Below are positions 27,101-34,925 of a DNA stretch of 61,515 nt, in pieces (the stretch's first letter is position 1; every line of letters begins with the position of its first letter). Source of the stretch: Lachnospiraceae bacterium (GTDB lineage Bacteria > Bacillota > Clostridia > Lachnospirales > Lachnospiraceae); contig JAFUFI010000033.1 in assembly GCA_017469945.1 (NCBI GenBank), positions 1 through 61,515 on the forward strand, written 5' to 3'. A program made the position numbers and the translations under genes. The notes beneath the pieces were generated by a model. The model saw nothing but the letters and a program-made list of their open reading frames with translations, did no database searches and had not been told where the DNA came from.

Positions 27101-27877
27101 TTAAGACAATCCGTACATTTTATGGGCGTTTTCCCAGGTAATCCGCCTTACTTCTTCCTCGCTGATCCCCTTTATCTCGGCAATCTTCGTAACAACAAAT
27201 GGAATATTCAAAGACGAATTTCGCTCGCCTCTGTGGGGAACAGGCGATAAATAAGGACAATCCGTTTCAAGAAGGAGCTTTTCCATAGGCACGTACTCTA
27301 CAGTCTCAACCAGTTTTCTCGCGTTTTTATATGTAAGAACACCTCCGATGCCGAAATAAAAGTCCATCTCCAGGAATTCTCTTGCCATCTCCGCGCTGTA
27401 TGAATAGCAGTGTACAACTCCGCCTATTTCTCCCGCTCTGCAGGCTTTCATAACATCCGCCGTATCACTTGCAGCGTCCCTTGAATGGATTATCACAGGC
27501 TTTTTAAGGCGTCTTGCAAGGTCAAGCTGCCATTCAAACCATTTCTTTTGCACCTCTCTCGGGTGCACGTCCCAGTGGTAATCAAGACCGATCTCGCCTA
27601 CCGCAACGCACTTAGGCTGCTCTCCCGCCTCTTTTTCGAGCCAGGCGCAGGTCTCTTCGTTTAAATCTCCCACCTCGTCGGGGTGTACCCCGAGGGCGCA
27701 GTATACGAAATCATATTTATTTGCCAGCGCCAATGCCCTCTTCGAAGAGGGAATCCCGGCGCCTACGTCCACTACTTTTCCTACGCCACCGGCCTTTAAG
27801 CTGTTAAGAAGCTCATCTCTGTCTTCATCAAAGGCCTCATCGTCATAATGTGAATGTGTATCAAATATAGGTGTCAT
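27101..27877 (-). CDS. tatD: TatD-family metal-dependent hydrolase (DNase)
   Basis: TatD proteins are TIM-barrel metal hydrolases with 3'-5' exonuclease activity and a role in DNA repair and degradation. All metal ligands are visible in order: HxH in 'DTHSHYDD', Glu in 'GEIGLDYHW', His in 'VIIHSRDA', His in 'VVHCYS' and Asp in 'LLETDCPYLSP'. The 258 residues are typical. It lies 94 bases before the mecA start, on the same strand, and its upstream side faces the tRNA-Lys gene. Confidence 0.95.
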   Translation of the reverse strand: MTPIFDTHSHYDDEAFDEDRDELLNSLKAGGVGKVVDVGAGIPSSKRALALANKYDFVYCALGVHPDEVGDLNEETCAWLEKEAGEQPKCVAVGEIGLDYHWDVHPREVQKKWFEWQLDLARRLKKPVIIHSRDAASDTADVMKACRAGEIGGVVHCYSYSAEMAREFLEMDFYFGIGGVLTYKNARKLVETVEYVPMEKLLLETDCPYLSPVPHRGERNSSLNIPFVVTKIAEIKGISEEEVRRITWENAHKMYGLS

Positions 27878-27984
27878 TTGCTTTTTCTCTTACTTTTCTA
27901 TATACTTTTAACAGGCGTTTTTTGCGCTATAAAGAGATTCTAAACCATTTTTAGAAAAAATACCAAAAAAATTTAAAAAACTTC

Positions 27985-28013
27985 TTGCATTATGTTTTGT
28001 GTTATGGTAATAT
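27985..28013 (+). promoter_or_regulatory. Promoter of tRNA-Lys
   Basis: TTGCAT, a 17-base spacer and TAATAT with an upstream TG (extended -10) lie 22 bases before the tRNA gene. Confidence 0.7.
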
Positions 28014-28035
28014 ACCGATTGTTGCAGTAAGCAAT

Positions 28036-28108
28036 GCACCGCTAGCTCAGTTGGTAGAGCACCTGACTCTTAATCAGGGTGTCCAGGGTTCGAGCCCCTG
28101 GCGGTGCA
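28036..28108 (+). tRNA. tRNA-Lys (anticodon CTT)
   Basis: The 73-base sequence folds into a full cloverleaf. The acceptor arms GCACCGC and GCGGTGC pair perfectly, the anticodon stem CCTGA/TCAGG holds the loop CTCTTAA with anticodon CTT (codon AAG), and a T-arm with TTCGAGC is present. The discriminator base is A, and CCA is not encoded. A terminator follows. Confidence 0.96.
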
Positions 28109-28115
28109 CTCACAG

Positions 28116-28162
28116 AGCACTGATTTTGAGGACGCAGGAGCCTTGGGGTCGGTGCTTTTTTT
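28116..28162 (+). terminator. Terminator after tRNA-Lys
   Basis: Arms 28116-28123 and 28149-28156 pair with one G-T wobble, and seven T follow. The GH5 gene starts about 20 bases later, so it depends on read-through or its own signal. Confidence 0.8.
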
Positions 28163-28180
28163 GTACAGGAGAATCAATAA

Positions 28181-29392
28181 ATGGATGACCGCATGAATAA
28201 TTACTTAAACGTAGAGATGCCTGTTCCTTCCAAGGAAGACCTTGTATCCGCAGTCTTAAACGGAAGAATTTTTCCCAAATATCTGGATAAAGATTTCAAT
28301 CCATTCTCCACAGAAACCCCCGCACAAAAAATCTCCGAAGACATGGGCCTTGGCATAAACTTAGGGAATACCTTCGACAGCGTAGTTCGTCAAGACAGCG
28401 TATTTAAAGGTCTTGAAATCGAGACGGCATGGCATAATCCAAAGACCACCCGCAAGATGATCGCAGGGCTTAGAGAAGGCGGATTTAAAACTCTACGTCT
28501 TCCCGTTTCCTGGAATAACCACGTAAGCGGAGCCGGCGACGATGTGGACCCCGCCTGGATGAACAGAATAAAAGAAGTTGTAAACTGGTGCCTCGAGGAG
28601 GATATGTACGTCATCCTCAACACACACCACGATATTTTCCCCGGTTTTATTTATCCCGATACGGAAAATATTTCAAGAGCCCTTATTTTTATGAAAAATA
28701 TTTGGGGACAGATAAGCGAAGCATTTAAGGACGTTTCTGCGGGAAAGCTGCTTTTTGAATCTATGAACGAGATCCGGGTTTTCAAATCAAGCTTTGAATG
28801 GACACCGGATTATGAAAATAAGGACTGTATCGTCGCTATGGAAAATGTCAACAGACTGAATCAGGTCTTTGTTGACACTGTACGCGCCTGCGGCGGACAA
28901 AACGCCGAAAGATGCCTTATCATCCCCGGGTATTCTACTTCTACGGAAGGCGTCTGCTGGGATGGCTTTAAGTTGCCTAAAGATACCTCGGAGGGAAGGC
29001 TCTTCGTTGCGGCACATATGTACTCTCCCGCGCACTTTGCTTTCTACCTAAAAGAAGGGGCGAACCTCCTTACCTTCGATATAAACGATCCTTCCTGCAC
29101 GGACCCTATCGACGAGAGACTTACAAAGCTTTACGATAGCTTCATCTCGAAGGGAATCCCTGTTGCCTTAGACGAATTCGGGACCGTTGATAAAAACAAC
29201 GACCCCGAAAGAGTAAGATGTCTGGCTTATACTTTGGCAAAGGCTACGCAGCTTAAGATAAGATGCTGCTACTGGGACAATGGCGTATTCTTCAGATACG
29301 GTGACGGAATGGCTATCTATGACAGAGAAAACGCCTCTTTCCCAAGAAGAGAACCTTTAGATGCGATGCTCACAGGACTTGGCTCTTTTTAA
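28181..29392 (+). CDS. Glycoside hydrolase family 5 (endoglucanase-like)
   Basis: The protein is predicted to cut beta-1,4-linked glucan or mannan chains by a retaining mechanism. The (beta/alpha)8 barrel has 'GLGINLGNTFD' at the start, 'LRLPVSWNN', 'LNTHHD', the acid/base Glu in 'FESMNE' (about residue 195) and the nucleophile Glu in 'LDEFGT' (about residue 330). There is no signal peptide, membrane helix or carbohydrate-binding module, so it is likely cytoplasmic and acts on imported oligosaccharides. The ATG follows AGGAG. Its stop codon overlaps the convergent larC stop. Exact specificity (cellulase, mannanase or licheninase) cannot be read from the sequence. Confidence 0.9.
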   Translation: MDDRMNNYLNVEMPVPSKEDLVSAVLNGRIFPKYLDKDFNPFSTETPAQKISEDMGLGINLGNTFDSVVRQDSVFKGLEIETAWHNPKTTRKMIAGLREGGFKTLRLPVSWNNHVSGAGDDVDPAWMNRIKEVVNWCLEEDMYVILNTHHDIFPGFIYPDTENISRALIFMKNIWGQISEAFKDVSAGKLLFESMNEIRVFKSSFEWTPDYENKDCIVAMENVNRLNQVFVDTVRACGGQNAERCLIIPGYSTSTEGVCWDGFKLPKDTSEGRLFVAAHMYSPAHFAFYLKEGANLLTFDINDPSCTDPIDERLTKLYDSFISKGIPVALDEFGTVDKNNDPERVRCLAYTLAKATQLKIRCCYWDNGVFFRYGDGMAIYDRENASFPRREPLDAMLTGLGSF

Positions 29393-30675
29393 GGAGCCAG
29401 GTCTTTTTTTATTTCATCGATGCTCAGATTCTGCTCCCTTGCGATCTTTGCAAGGTCTTCGTACTCATACTTTGCTCTCTTTGTCCCGTATCCGGATACT
29501 TCCTTTTTATGAATGTTTCCGTACTTTGTAGATACTTCGGTAATCTTTCTGTCTAAGATATATCTGCTGCAAAGGACTTCTCGTATTCCGATAGTAGTCG
29601 TGTGCTTAAAAATTGCTTCCAGTATCTTTTCTCTGTGAGATTCGTCGCAAAGTACCTTAATAAGATGTCCGGGTCTTGACTTTTTCATCATAACAGGCAC
29701 CGTAAACACTTCAAAAGCTCCGGCATCAAAGATCCTCTCCGTTGCAAAGCCTATCTGCTCTCCGGTCATATCGTCTACGTTAAAATTCAGTTCAACCACA
29801 ACCGGGCTCTTTGAACCCGGTTTGTAACCGTCGGATACAGTTTGGCAGGTGTCCGGCTTAGAATCAGAGGATGCGCCGCTCTCAGTCTCTCCAAGAATCA
29901 CTCTTACGCAGTTTGCAGCCTCAAAATCTTTCTTTCCCATACCGTAACCAATGGCGCTTACTTTCATCACAGGCATCTCTCCAAAGCTATCTGCAAAGTA
30001 CTTAAGAAGAGCAGCTCCGGTAGGTGTACAGAGCTCGCCTTTTATCTTTCCTCCGTAGATCGGAGCATCCTTTAGAATATAAGCTGTAGCAGGAGCCGGT
30101 ACGGGAAGTATTCCATGAGCACACTTTACCTGTCCGCTACCTACGTGCACCGGGGAAACGATTATCTTTCCCGCATCAAGTTTTTTCAAAAGATAGCAAA
30201 CCGCCACAACGTCCGCGATCGCATCCAAGCTTCCGACTTCATGAAAATGGATATCGGAAACAGGCATATTGTGGGCATGGCTTTCCGCCTCAGCGATAAG
30301 CTGATAGACCGCGTTGGCGTTTAATTTAACGGTTGTCGGAAGCTTTAGGGATCCGATTATACTCTTTACATCCGAAATCCCGCTGTGGTGATGAGTATGT
30401 TCATGCTCATGATTGTGGTGTTCGTGTTCATGTTCATGATGGTGGTCGTACATCTCCTCAGACTCTTCCTTGCCACCAACAGTAACCATCATATGGGTAC
30501 CTGTAATACCGCACTTTACGGAAGACTCCGTCTCAAACTTTACTCCGGGTATACCTATTTCATTTAATTCCTTAACGATGTTTTTTCTTTCGTCTTCAGG
30601 GAAGAGTTCCAGAAGCGCCGCAGTAAGCATATCTCCCGCAGCTCCCATGTTGCATTCTATATAAAGTGTCTTCAT
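29389..30675 (-). CDS. larC: LarC, nickel insertion enzyme for the nickel-pincer cofactor
   Basis: LarC inserts nickel into the pyridinium-dithiocarboxylate pincer cofactor, using CTP, for lactate racemase and related enzymes. The 428-residue protein starts 'YIECNMGAAGDMLTAALLELF', keeps 'DIHFHEVGSLDAIADV' and 'ELNFNVDDMTGEQIG', and has a His/Glu-rich stretch of about 25 residues near 77-100 that looks like a nickel store. It is one continuous frame, unlike the two-frame larC of Lactobacillus plantarum. No larA, larB or larE is in this window. A D-LDH gene lies about 7 kb away on the other strand, but no direct link can be shown. Confidence 0.93.
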   Translation of the reverse strand: MKTLYIECNMGAAGDMLTAALLELFPEDERKNIVKELNEIGIPGVKFETESSVKCGITGTHMMVTVGGKEESEEMYDHHHEHEHEHHNHEHEHTHHHSGISDVKSIIGSLKLPTTVKLNANAVYQLIAEAESHAHNMPVSDIHFHEVGSLDAIADVVAVCYLLKKLDAGKIIVSPVHVGSGQVKCAHGILPVPAPATAYILKDAPIYGGKIKGELCTPTGAALLKYFADSFGEMPVMKVSAIGYGMGKKDFEAANCVRVILGETESGASSDSKPDTCQTVSDGYKPGSKSPVVVELNFNVDDMTGEQIGFATERIFDAGAFEVFTVPVMMKKSRPGHLIKVLCDESHREKILEAIFKHTTTIGIREVLCSRYILDRKITEVSTKYGNIHKKEVSGYGTKRAKYEYEDLAKIAREQNLSIDEIKKDLAP

Positions 30676-30684
30676 CTGTTCCTC

Positions 30685-33405
30685 CTAAACTAAGATGTTA
30701 TTTCCGAGCTTTGTCTCTTTATTTAGATAATCTGTTCTAAGACGGTTTCTTGCTCTTTCGATCTCTGACTCAAACTCCCTCGCCGACATTCTAAGAGCGC
30801 CCTCACTCATAACGATAAGCTGGACGATATTGTCAGATGTAGCAACAGTCACGTTATAATCCCTGGCCTTTTTCTTGGTAGCCTGCTCTATGTACTGGTC
30901 AGCCGTTTCCGCTTCTTTCGTGAAGACCACATAGATATTTTTCATCTTCTTAACAGAGCCAAGGCTTCCCGCCGCCATATAGGCATCAAAAACAAGTATC
31001 AGCTCTCCCCCGACCATTCCCTGGTACTCGCTGCAGATATCGATCAGACGCTCTCTTGCTCCGTGGATATTATTATCGGCAAGAACCCTAAGTTCATCCC
31101 AGGCGTGGATCATATTGTATCCGTCCACAAAAAGACACTTGGGAAGTGGTGCTTTGCCCGGCCCTCTGTAACCATTGTCACTATTTCCGGTAACCGTTTT
31201 GCTGCCTATATAATTCTCGCTTCCCCTGCCTCTTTTGTATATCTTTCTCCTTGATACGGCGTCTTCTTTTCTGTTTCTACGCTGGGATGCGAAGATCGCA
31301 TCTATTTCTTCTATAGATATAAATTTCTCTGAGTGACTTCCGGTCTGGGAATCCGGGCGTGATGTGTTTAACCAAGCGCCCCCGGAACCGGTTTCTTTGT
31401 ACCCATCGGTTAGATCGCTGTTTCCGATAAGTTCCCTTATCCCGAGCCTTTCCAGATCTTTTTTGCTCAGAGGGCAGGGCATATGTGCGTATCCATCCAC
31501 CTCGTCCCAGGGAACCTGGAATCCGGCTCCATGAGCGCAAAATACTGAGCCCGTCGGTCTCCTTAGATCCGCTTCCGGGTCGTATCCTCTAGCTGAGACG
31601 ACTTCTTCCTGATTATGACACGGCTCGAATCCGGCCAACTCGCAGCTAAGCGTTCCTTCTCCGGCCGTATAAGCCGTTACTTCTTTTGTGTATTCCCAAA
31701 ATGTAGATACGGGAGCAATACCCTTTAATACAGCCATATTTCCGTCTCCCGTAAGAATAGGCGGCTGTGCTTTCCCACTCATCCTGTCTATATCCGTCAT
31801 AGCTTTACCGATATACTTAGAAGGAATCGTAAGGGTAAATTTATAAACCGGCTCGAGGAGCACGCCCTTTCCGGCTTCTCTTGCTTTTCTTAAGGCGTTT
31901 CGTATAGCTCTGTAGGTCGCCTGTCTGAAGTCTCCGCCCTCTGTATGCTTAGGATGCGCCCTTCCTGTAACTAAAACGACTCTGATATCAGTTACTTCAC
32001 TTCCCGTAAGGGTTCCGGGATGAATCGTCTCGAGGACATGGGTTTCTATAAGGCGTTGCCAGTTTTTATCAAGATCATCCACGCTGCAAACGGACGCAAA
32101 CTCAATCCCGCTTCCCGCCTCCCCGGGCTCTATGAGAAGCTGGACCTCAGCGTAGTGTCTGAGAGGCTCGAAATGCCCGATTCCGTACACGGCCTCAGAA
32201 ACAGATTCTTTGTAAACAATACTTCCTGCTCCGTAAGATATCTCGCTTCCAAGCCGTTCCTTAATTACCTGCTTTAATACCTGTAGCTGGATCTCGCCGT
32301 TTATCTTGACGAAGATTTCCTTATGCCTTTCATTCCACTCAAAAGAGAGCTCGGGATACTCTTCCTCAAGGGGTTTAAGCTTGCCGTACAGAAGAAGTGG
32401 ATTATCCGCAGGATCGGTTATAACCCTGTAGCGTAAAACAGGAGTCAGCTTTGGTACTACCCTTTCTCCTTCAGCACCAAGGCCCTGACCCGCCACAGTT
32501 TCCGACAGTCCTGTCACAGCAACTACCATTCCCGCCTCAGCTTCTGAAACAGTTTCATACTTTTCGCCGTTATAAAGCCTAATCTGGTCTATTTTTTCAT
32601 CATTTGATTCAGGGATAACCATCCTTGTGCGCAGCTTTCCGCCGGTCACCTTAAGATGCGTAAGTCTCTCCCCCAAAGCCCCTCTTGTTATCTTAAAGAC
32701 TCTTGCGCCGAAGGTCTCCTCCTCGTAATAAGGCTGCGGCGAAAGACCGAGAAGTCCGTCCAGAAATTCCTTTACACCTTCGCTTTTTAAAGCGGAGCCA
32801 AACCAGACCGGAAAAACCAGTCTCCTTTCTACTGCACTTCTGATGCTGTCCTCACAAAGATCTCCCGTTTCCAGGTATTCTTCTATCAACTCCTCATCCG
32901 TAGATGAAATCTCTTCTATTGAGACATCTCTGTCAAAAAGCATATCGACGCAAGTCTTATCAAGTCCTTCTTTAAGACTCTGCAAGATCTTTTTTCTATC
33001 CACTCCTGCCATATCCATCTTGTTGACAAATATTACAGTCGGAATATCGTAATGCTCCAAAAGCTTCCAAAGAGTTCTTGTATGACTCTGGATTCCTTCC
33101 GGAGCGCTGATGATAAGAACAGCAAGATCCAAGACAGACAGAACCCTCTCCATCTCTGAAGAAAAGTCCACATGCCCCGGAGTATCGAGTAAGGTTACGT
33201 CAGCCTCGCCGTACCTAAATCTCGCTTGCTTTGAAAAGATTGTAATACCTCTTTCCTTTTCCATAGCATTATTATCCAGGTAAGTGTCTTTGTGATCCAC
33301 TCTTCCCAAATTACGTATAGCGCCGGATATATATAAAATATTTTCTGAAAGTGTTGTCTTTCCCGCGTCAACATGCGCAAGGAGACCGATATTTAAGTTT
33401 CTCAT
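30685..33405 (-). CDS. Tet(M)-like translational GTPase fused to a Rae1/YacP-type NYN ribonuclease
   Basis: One unbroken frame of 906 residues carries two modules that act in the ribosomal A site. Residues 1-640 are an EF-G/Tet(M)-type GTPase: P-loop 'AHVDAGKT' (10-17), switch I 'GITI' (53-56), 'DTPGH' (74-78), 'NKMD' (128-131), then domains II-V. In true Tet(M) the domain IV tip that displaces tetracycline has Tyr-Ser-Pro-Val; here the equivalent segment is 'GRAHPKHTEGGDFR' (481-494), so resistance is doubtful. A charged linker (about 640-753) joins a NYN/PIN-like nuclease at 754-895 with 'FVDGYNMIHAWDEL' (Asp761), 'VFDA', 'FTKEAETADQYIE' (Asp836) and 'VATSDN' (Asp858), the motif order of YacP/Rae1, which cuts mRNA in the ribosomal A site. 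It lies nine bases before larC. A coupled ribosome-rescue and mRNA-cleavage role is inference. Confidence 0.9.
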   Translation of the reverse strand: MRNLNIGLLAHVDAGKTTLSENILYISGAIRNLGRVDHKDTYLDNNAMEKERGITIFSKQARFRYGEADVTLLDTPGHVDFSSEMERVLSVLDLAVLIISAPEGIQSHTRTLWKLLEHYDIPTVIFVNKMDMAGVDRKKILQSLKEGLDKTCVDMLFDRDVSIEEISSTDEELIEEYLETGDLCEDSIRSAVERRLVFPVWFGSALKSEGVKEFLDGLLGLSPQPYYEEETFGARVFKITRGALGERLTHLKVTGGKLRTRMVIPESNDEKIDQIRLYNGEKYETVSEAEAGMVVAVTGLSETVAGQGLGAEGERVVPKLTPVLRYRVITDPADNPLLLYGKLKPLEEEYPELSFEWNERHKEIFVKINGEIQLQVLKQVIKERLGSEISYGAGSIVYKESVSEAVYGIGHFEPLRHYAEVQLLIEPGEAGSGIEFASVCSVDDLDKNWQRLIETHVLETIHPGTLTGSEVTDIRVVLVTGRAHPKHTEGGDFRQATYRAIRNALRKAREAGKGVLLEPVYKFTLTIPSKYIGKAMTDIDRMSGKAQPPILTGDGNMAVLKGIAPVSTFWEYTKEVTAYTAGEGTLSCELAGFEPCHNQEEVVSARGYDPEADLRRPTGSVFCAHGAGFQVPWDEVDGYAHMPCPLSKKDLERLGIRELIGNSDLTDGYKETGSGGAWLNTSRPDSQTGSHSEKFISIEEIDAIFASQRRNRKEDAVSRRKIYKRGRGSENYIGSKTVTGNSDNGYRGPGKAPLPKCLFVDGYNMIHAWDELRVLADNNIHGARERLIDICSEYQGMVGGELILVFDAYMAAGSLGSVKKMKNIYVVFTKEAETADQYIEQATKKKARDYNVTVATSDNIVQLIVMSEGALRMSAREFESEIERARNRLRTDYLNKETKLGNNILV

Positions 33406-33410
33406 ATTTT

Positions 33411-33448
33411 CATTTTAAAAAAGCGGAGCTGCATTTGCAACTCCGCTT
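33411..33448 (-). terminator. Terminator abutting the GTPase-nuclease start codon
   Basis: On the minus strand a nine-base stem (AAAGCGGAG with its complement, plus an inner TGC/GCA pair) is followed by seven T and then AAAATGAAAAT before the ATG at 33405. It closes the SPFH gene and leaves no room for a ribosome site for the next gene. It may therefore act as an attenuator. Confidence 0.8.
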
Positions 33449-33470
33449 TGAATAAGTTATAAATCTTTAA

Positions 33471-34823
33471 TTATTTAACGATATCGCCATCATCAAAAGG
33501 ATCGCCACACTCAGGACAGAACTTAGGAGGATTCTTGGGATCCTCGGGTTCCCATCCGCACTTATCACACTTGTAGATAGGCTCACCTTCGGGCTTCTTA
33601 GCTCCGCACTCCTGGCAGAACTTTCCGGTGTTTACAGCGCCGCAAGAGCACTTCCAGCCTACTTCGGGCTCAGGTCTCTTTGCTCCGCACTCGGGGCAGA
33701 ACTTTCCGGTTGCCTGTTTTCCACAAGAGGGGCAAGTCCATGATGCTCCGGCGGGAGCCATCTGAGGCGCTGCCTGCTGTGCGGGCTGCTGAGCATTAAT
33801 CTGTGCATTAACTGCATCTGCTGCTGCAAATCCGCCTGCTGCGTTTGCTCCGGCCATCTGAGCCATATTCATACCCATAAATGCCATAGCGGGACCGGCC
33901 TGCTGATTGTTTGCAGCTGCGTTCATAGCGGTCATAGTAGCTCCTGCAAGGTTTGCATTGCGGAGGTTGGGATCCACAAATGCGGCGTTCTTCTGGAGCT
34001 CTTTGAGCATCTTCTCATCTTCTTCGTCTGCTGCGAGGGAAGAAACACCGACCTTTACGATCTCGATTCCGCGATCCTCAAACCACTGCTTTGTAAGTTC
34101 CTCACGCATTGCATCAGCAAGCTCCTGAGTATGAGCCAGGACTGCAGAATATCTGATTCCCATAGCGGAGATCTTGGCAAATGCGGGCTGAAGAGCGGTA
34201 AGGAACTCACTCTTTAACTGTCCGTCAATCTGATCTCTCTTGTATGAAGAAGTTACGTTGCCGCAAACGTTGCTATAGAAAACCATAGGGTTTGTGATCT
34301 TGTAGCTGTACTCACCGAAGCACTTTACGGAAACATCGATATCGATGCCCGCTCTCTGGTCTACAACCCTGAAAGGAACAGGTCTCGGAGTTCCGTACTT
34401 ATTGCCGATGATCTCCTTAATATTGAAAAAGTATACTCTCTGGTCCTTGCCGGGCTGTCCGCCGAAAGTAAAACGATCGCCAAACTGCTTAAAGAAGTTT
34501 AAGAAATTCTTTCCAAGGTTTCCACCGTCAAAGAAGGAATGCTCTGTACCCGTATCATATGTGAATTCTCCGGCCTCCGCACAAAGCTCAACCACCTTTC
34601 CCGACTCAACGATGATCATACACTGACCTTCGTTTACGGCGATTCTTGAACCGTTGGATATAATGTTATCTTCTCCGTTTGTGTTTGAAGATCTTCCGGT
34701 TACTCTCTTCTGACCCTTTACCACGAGGGTATCAGCGGGGATTGCGTCGCAATAGAAAAACTCTTTCCACTGATCTCCAAGCTGGCCTCCCATTGCACCC
34801 TTAAATGCCTGTATAAGTCCCAT
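33471..34823 (-). CDS. SPFH-domain protein with three C-terminal zinc ribbons (YdjI-like)
   Basis: This protein is similar in plan to Bacillus YdjI, a cytoplasmic SPFH/band-7 protein linked to membrane-stress response through PspA-type partners. Residues 1-40 form a short amphipathic start, an SPFH domain runs to about 270, then a linker rich in Ala, Gln and Met, and finally three Cys4 zinc ribbons ('CPSCGKQATGKFCPECG', 'CSCGAVNTGKFCQECG', 'CDKCGW...FCPECG'). There is no membrane helix or signal peptide. It starts at the ATG at 34823 and ends at a strong terminator. The GH31 gene upstream is about 100 bases away. The function here is inferred from family architecture. Confidence 0.88.
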   Translation of the reverse strand: MGLIQAFKGAMGGQLGDQWKEFFYCDAIPADTLVVKGQKRVTGRSSNTNGEDNIISNGSRIAVNEGQCMIIVESGKVVELCAEAGEFTYDTGTEHSFFDGGNLGKNFLNFFKQFGDRFTFGGQPGKDQRVYFFNIKEIIGNKYGTPRPVPFRVVDQRAGIDIDVSVKCFGEYSYKITNPMVFYSNVCGNVTSSYKRDQIDGQLKSEFLTALQPAFAKISAMGIRYSAVLAHTQELADAMREELTKQWFEDRGIEIVKVGVSSLAADEEDEKMLKELQKNAAFVDPNLRNANLAGATMTAMNAAANNQQAGPAMAFMGMNMAQMAGANAAGGFAAADAVNAQINAQQPAQQAAPQMAPAGASWTCPSCGKQATGKFCPECGAKRPEPEVGWKCSCGAVNTGKFCQECGAKKPEGEPIYKCDKCGWEPEDPKNPPKFCPECGDPFDDGDIVK

Positions 34824-34925
34824 TTTCTTACTCCTTTCGAAATCCCTGAATATAGTAGAACTACAAGAAGTATTCTATCATATTAACCTTAACGTGAGTA
34901 TACTTTTTTCTTAATTTTCCCCTTT

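Noticed and set aside
30685..33405. Plain tetracycline-resistance gene
   Set aside because: The drug-displacing tip of domain IV is not conserved, and a nuclease domain is attached.
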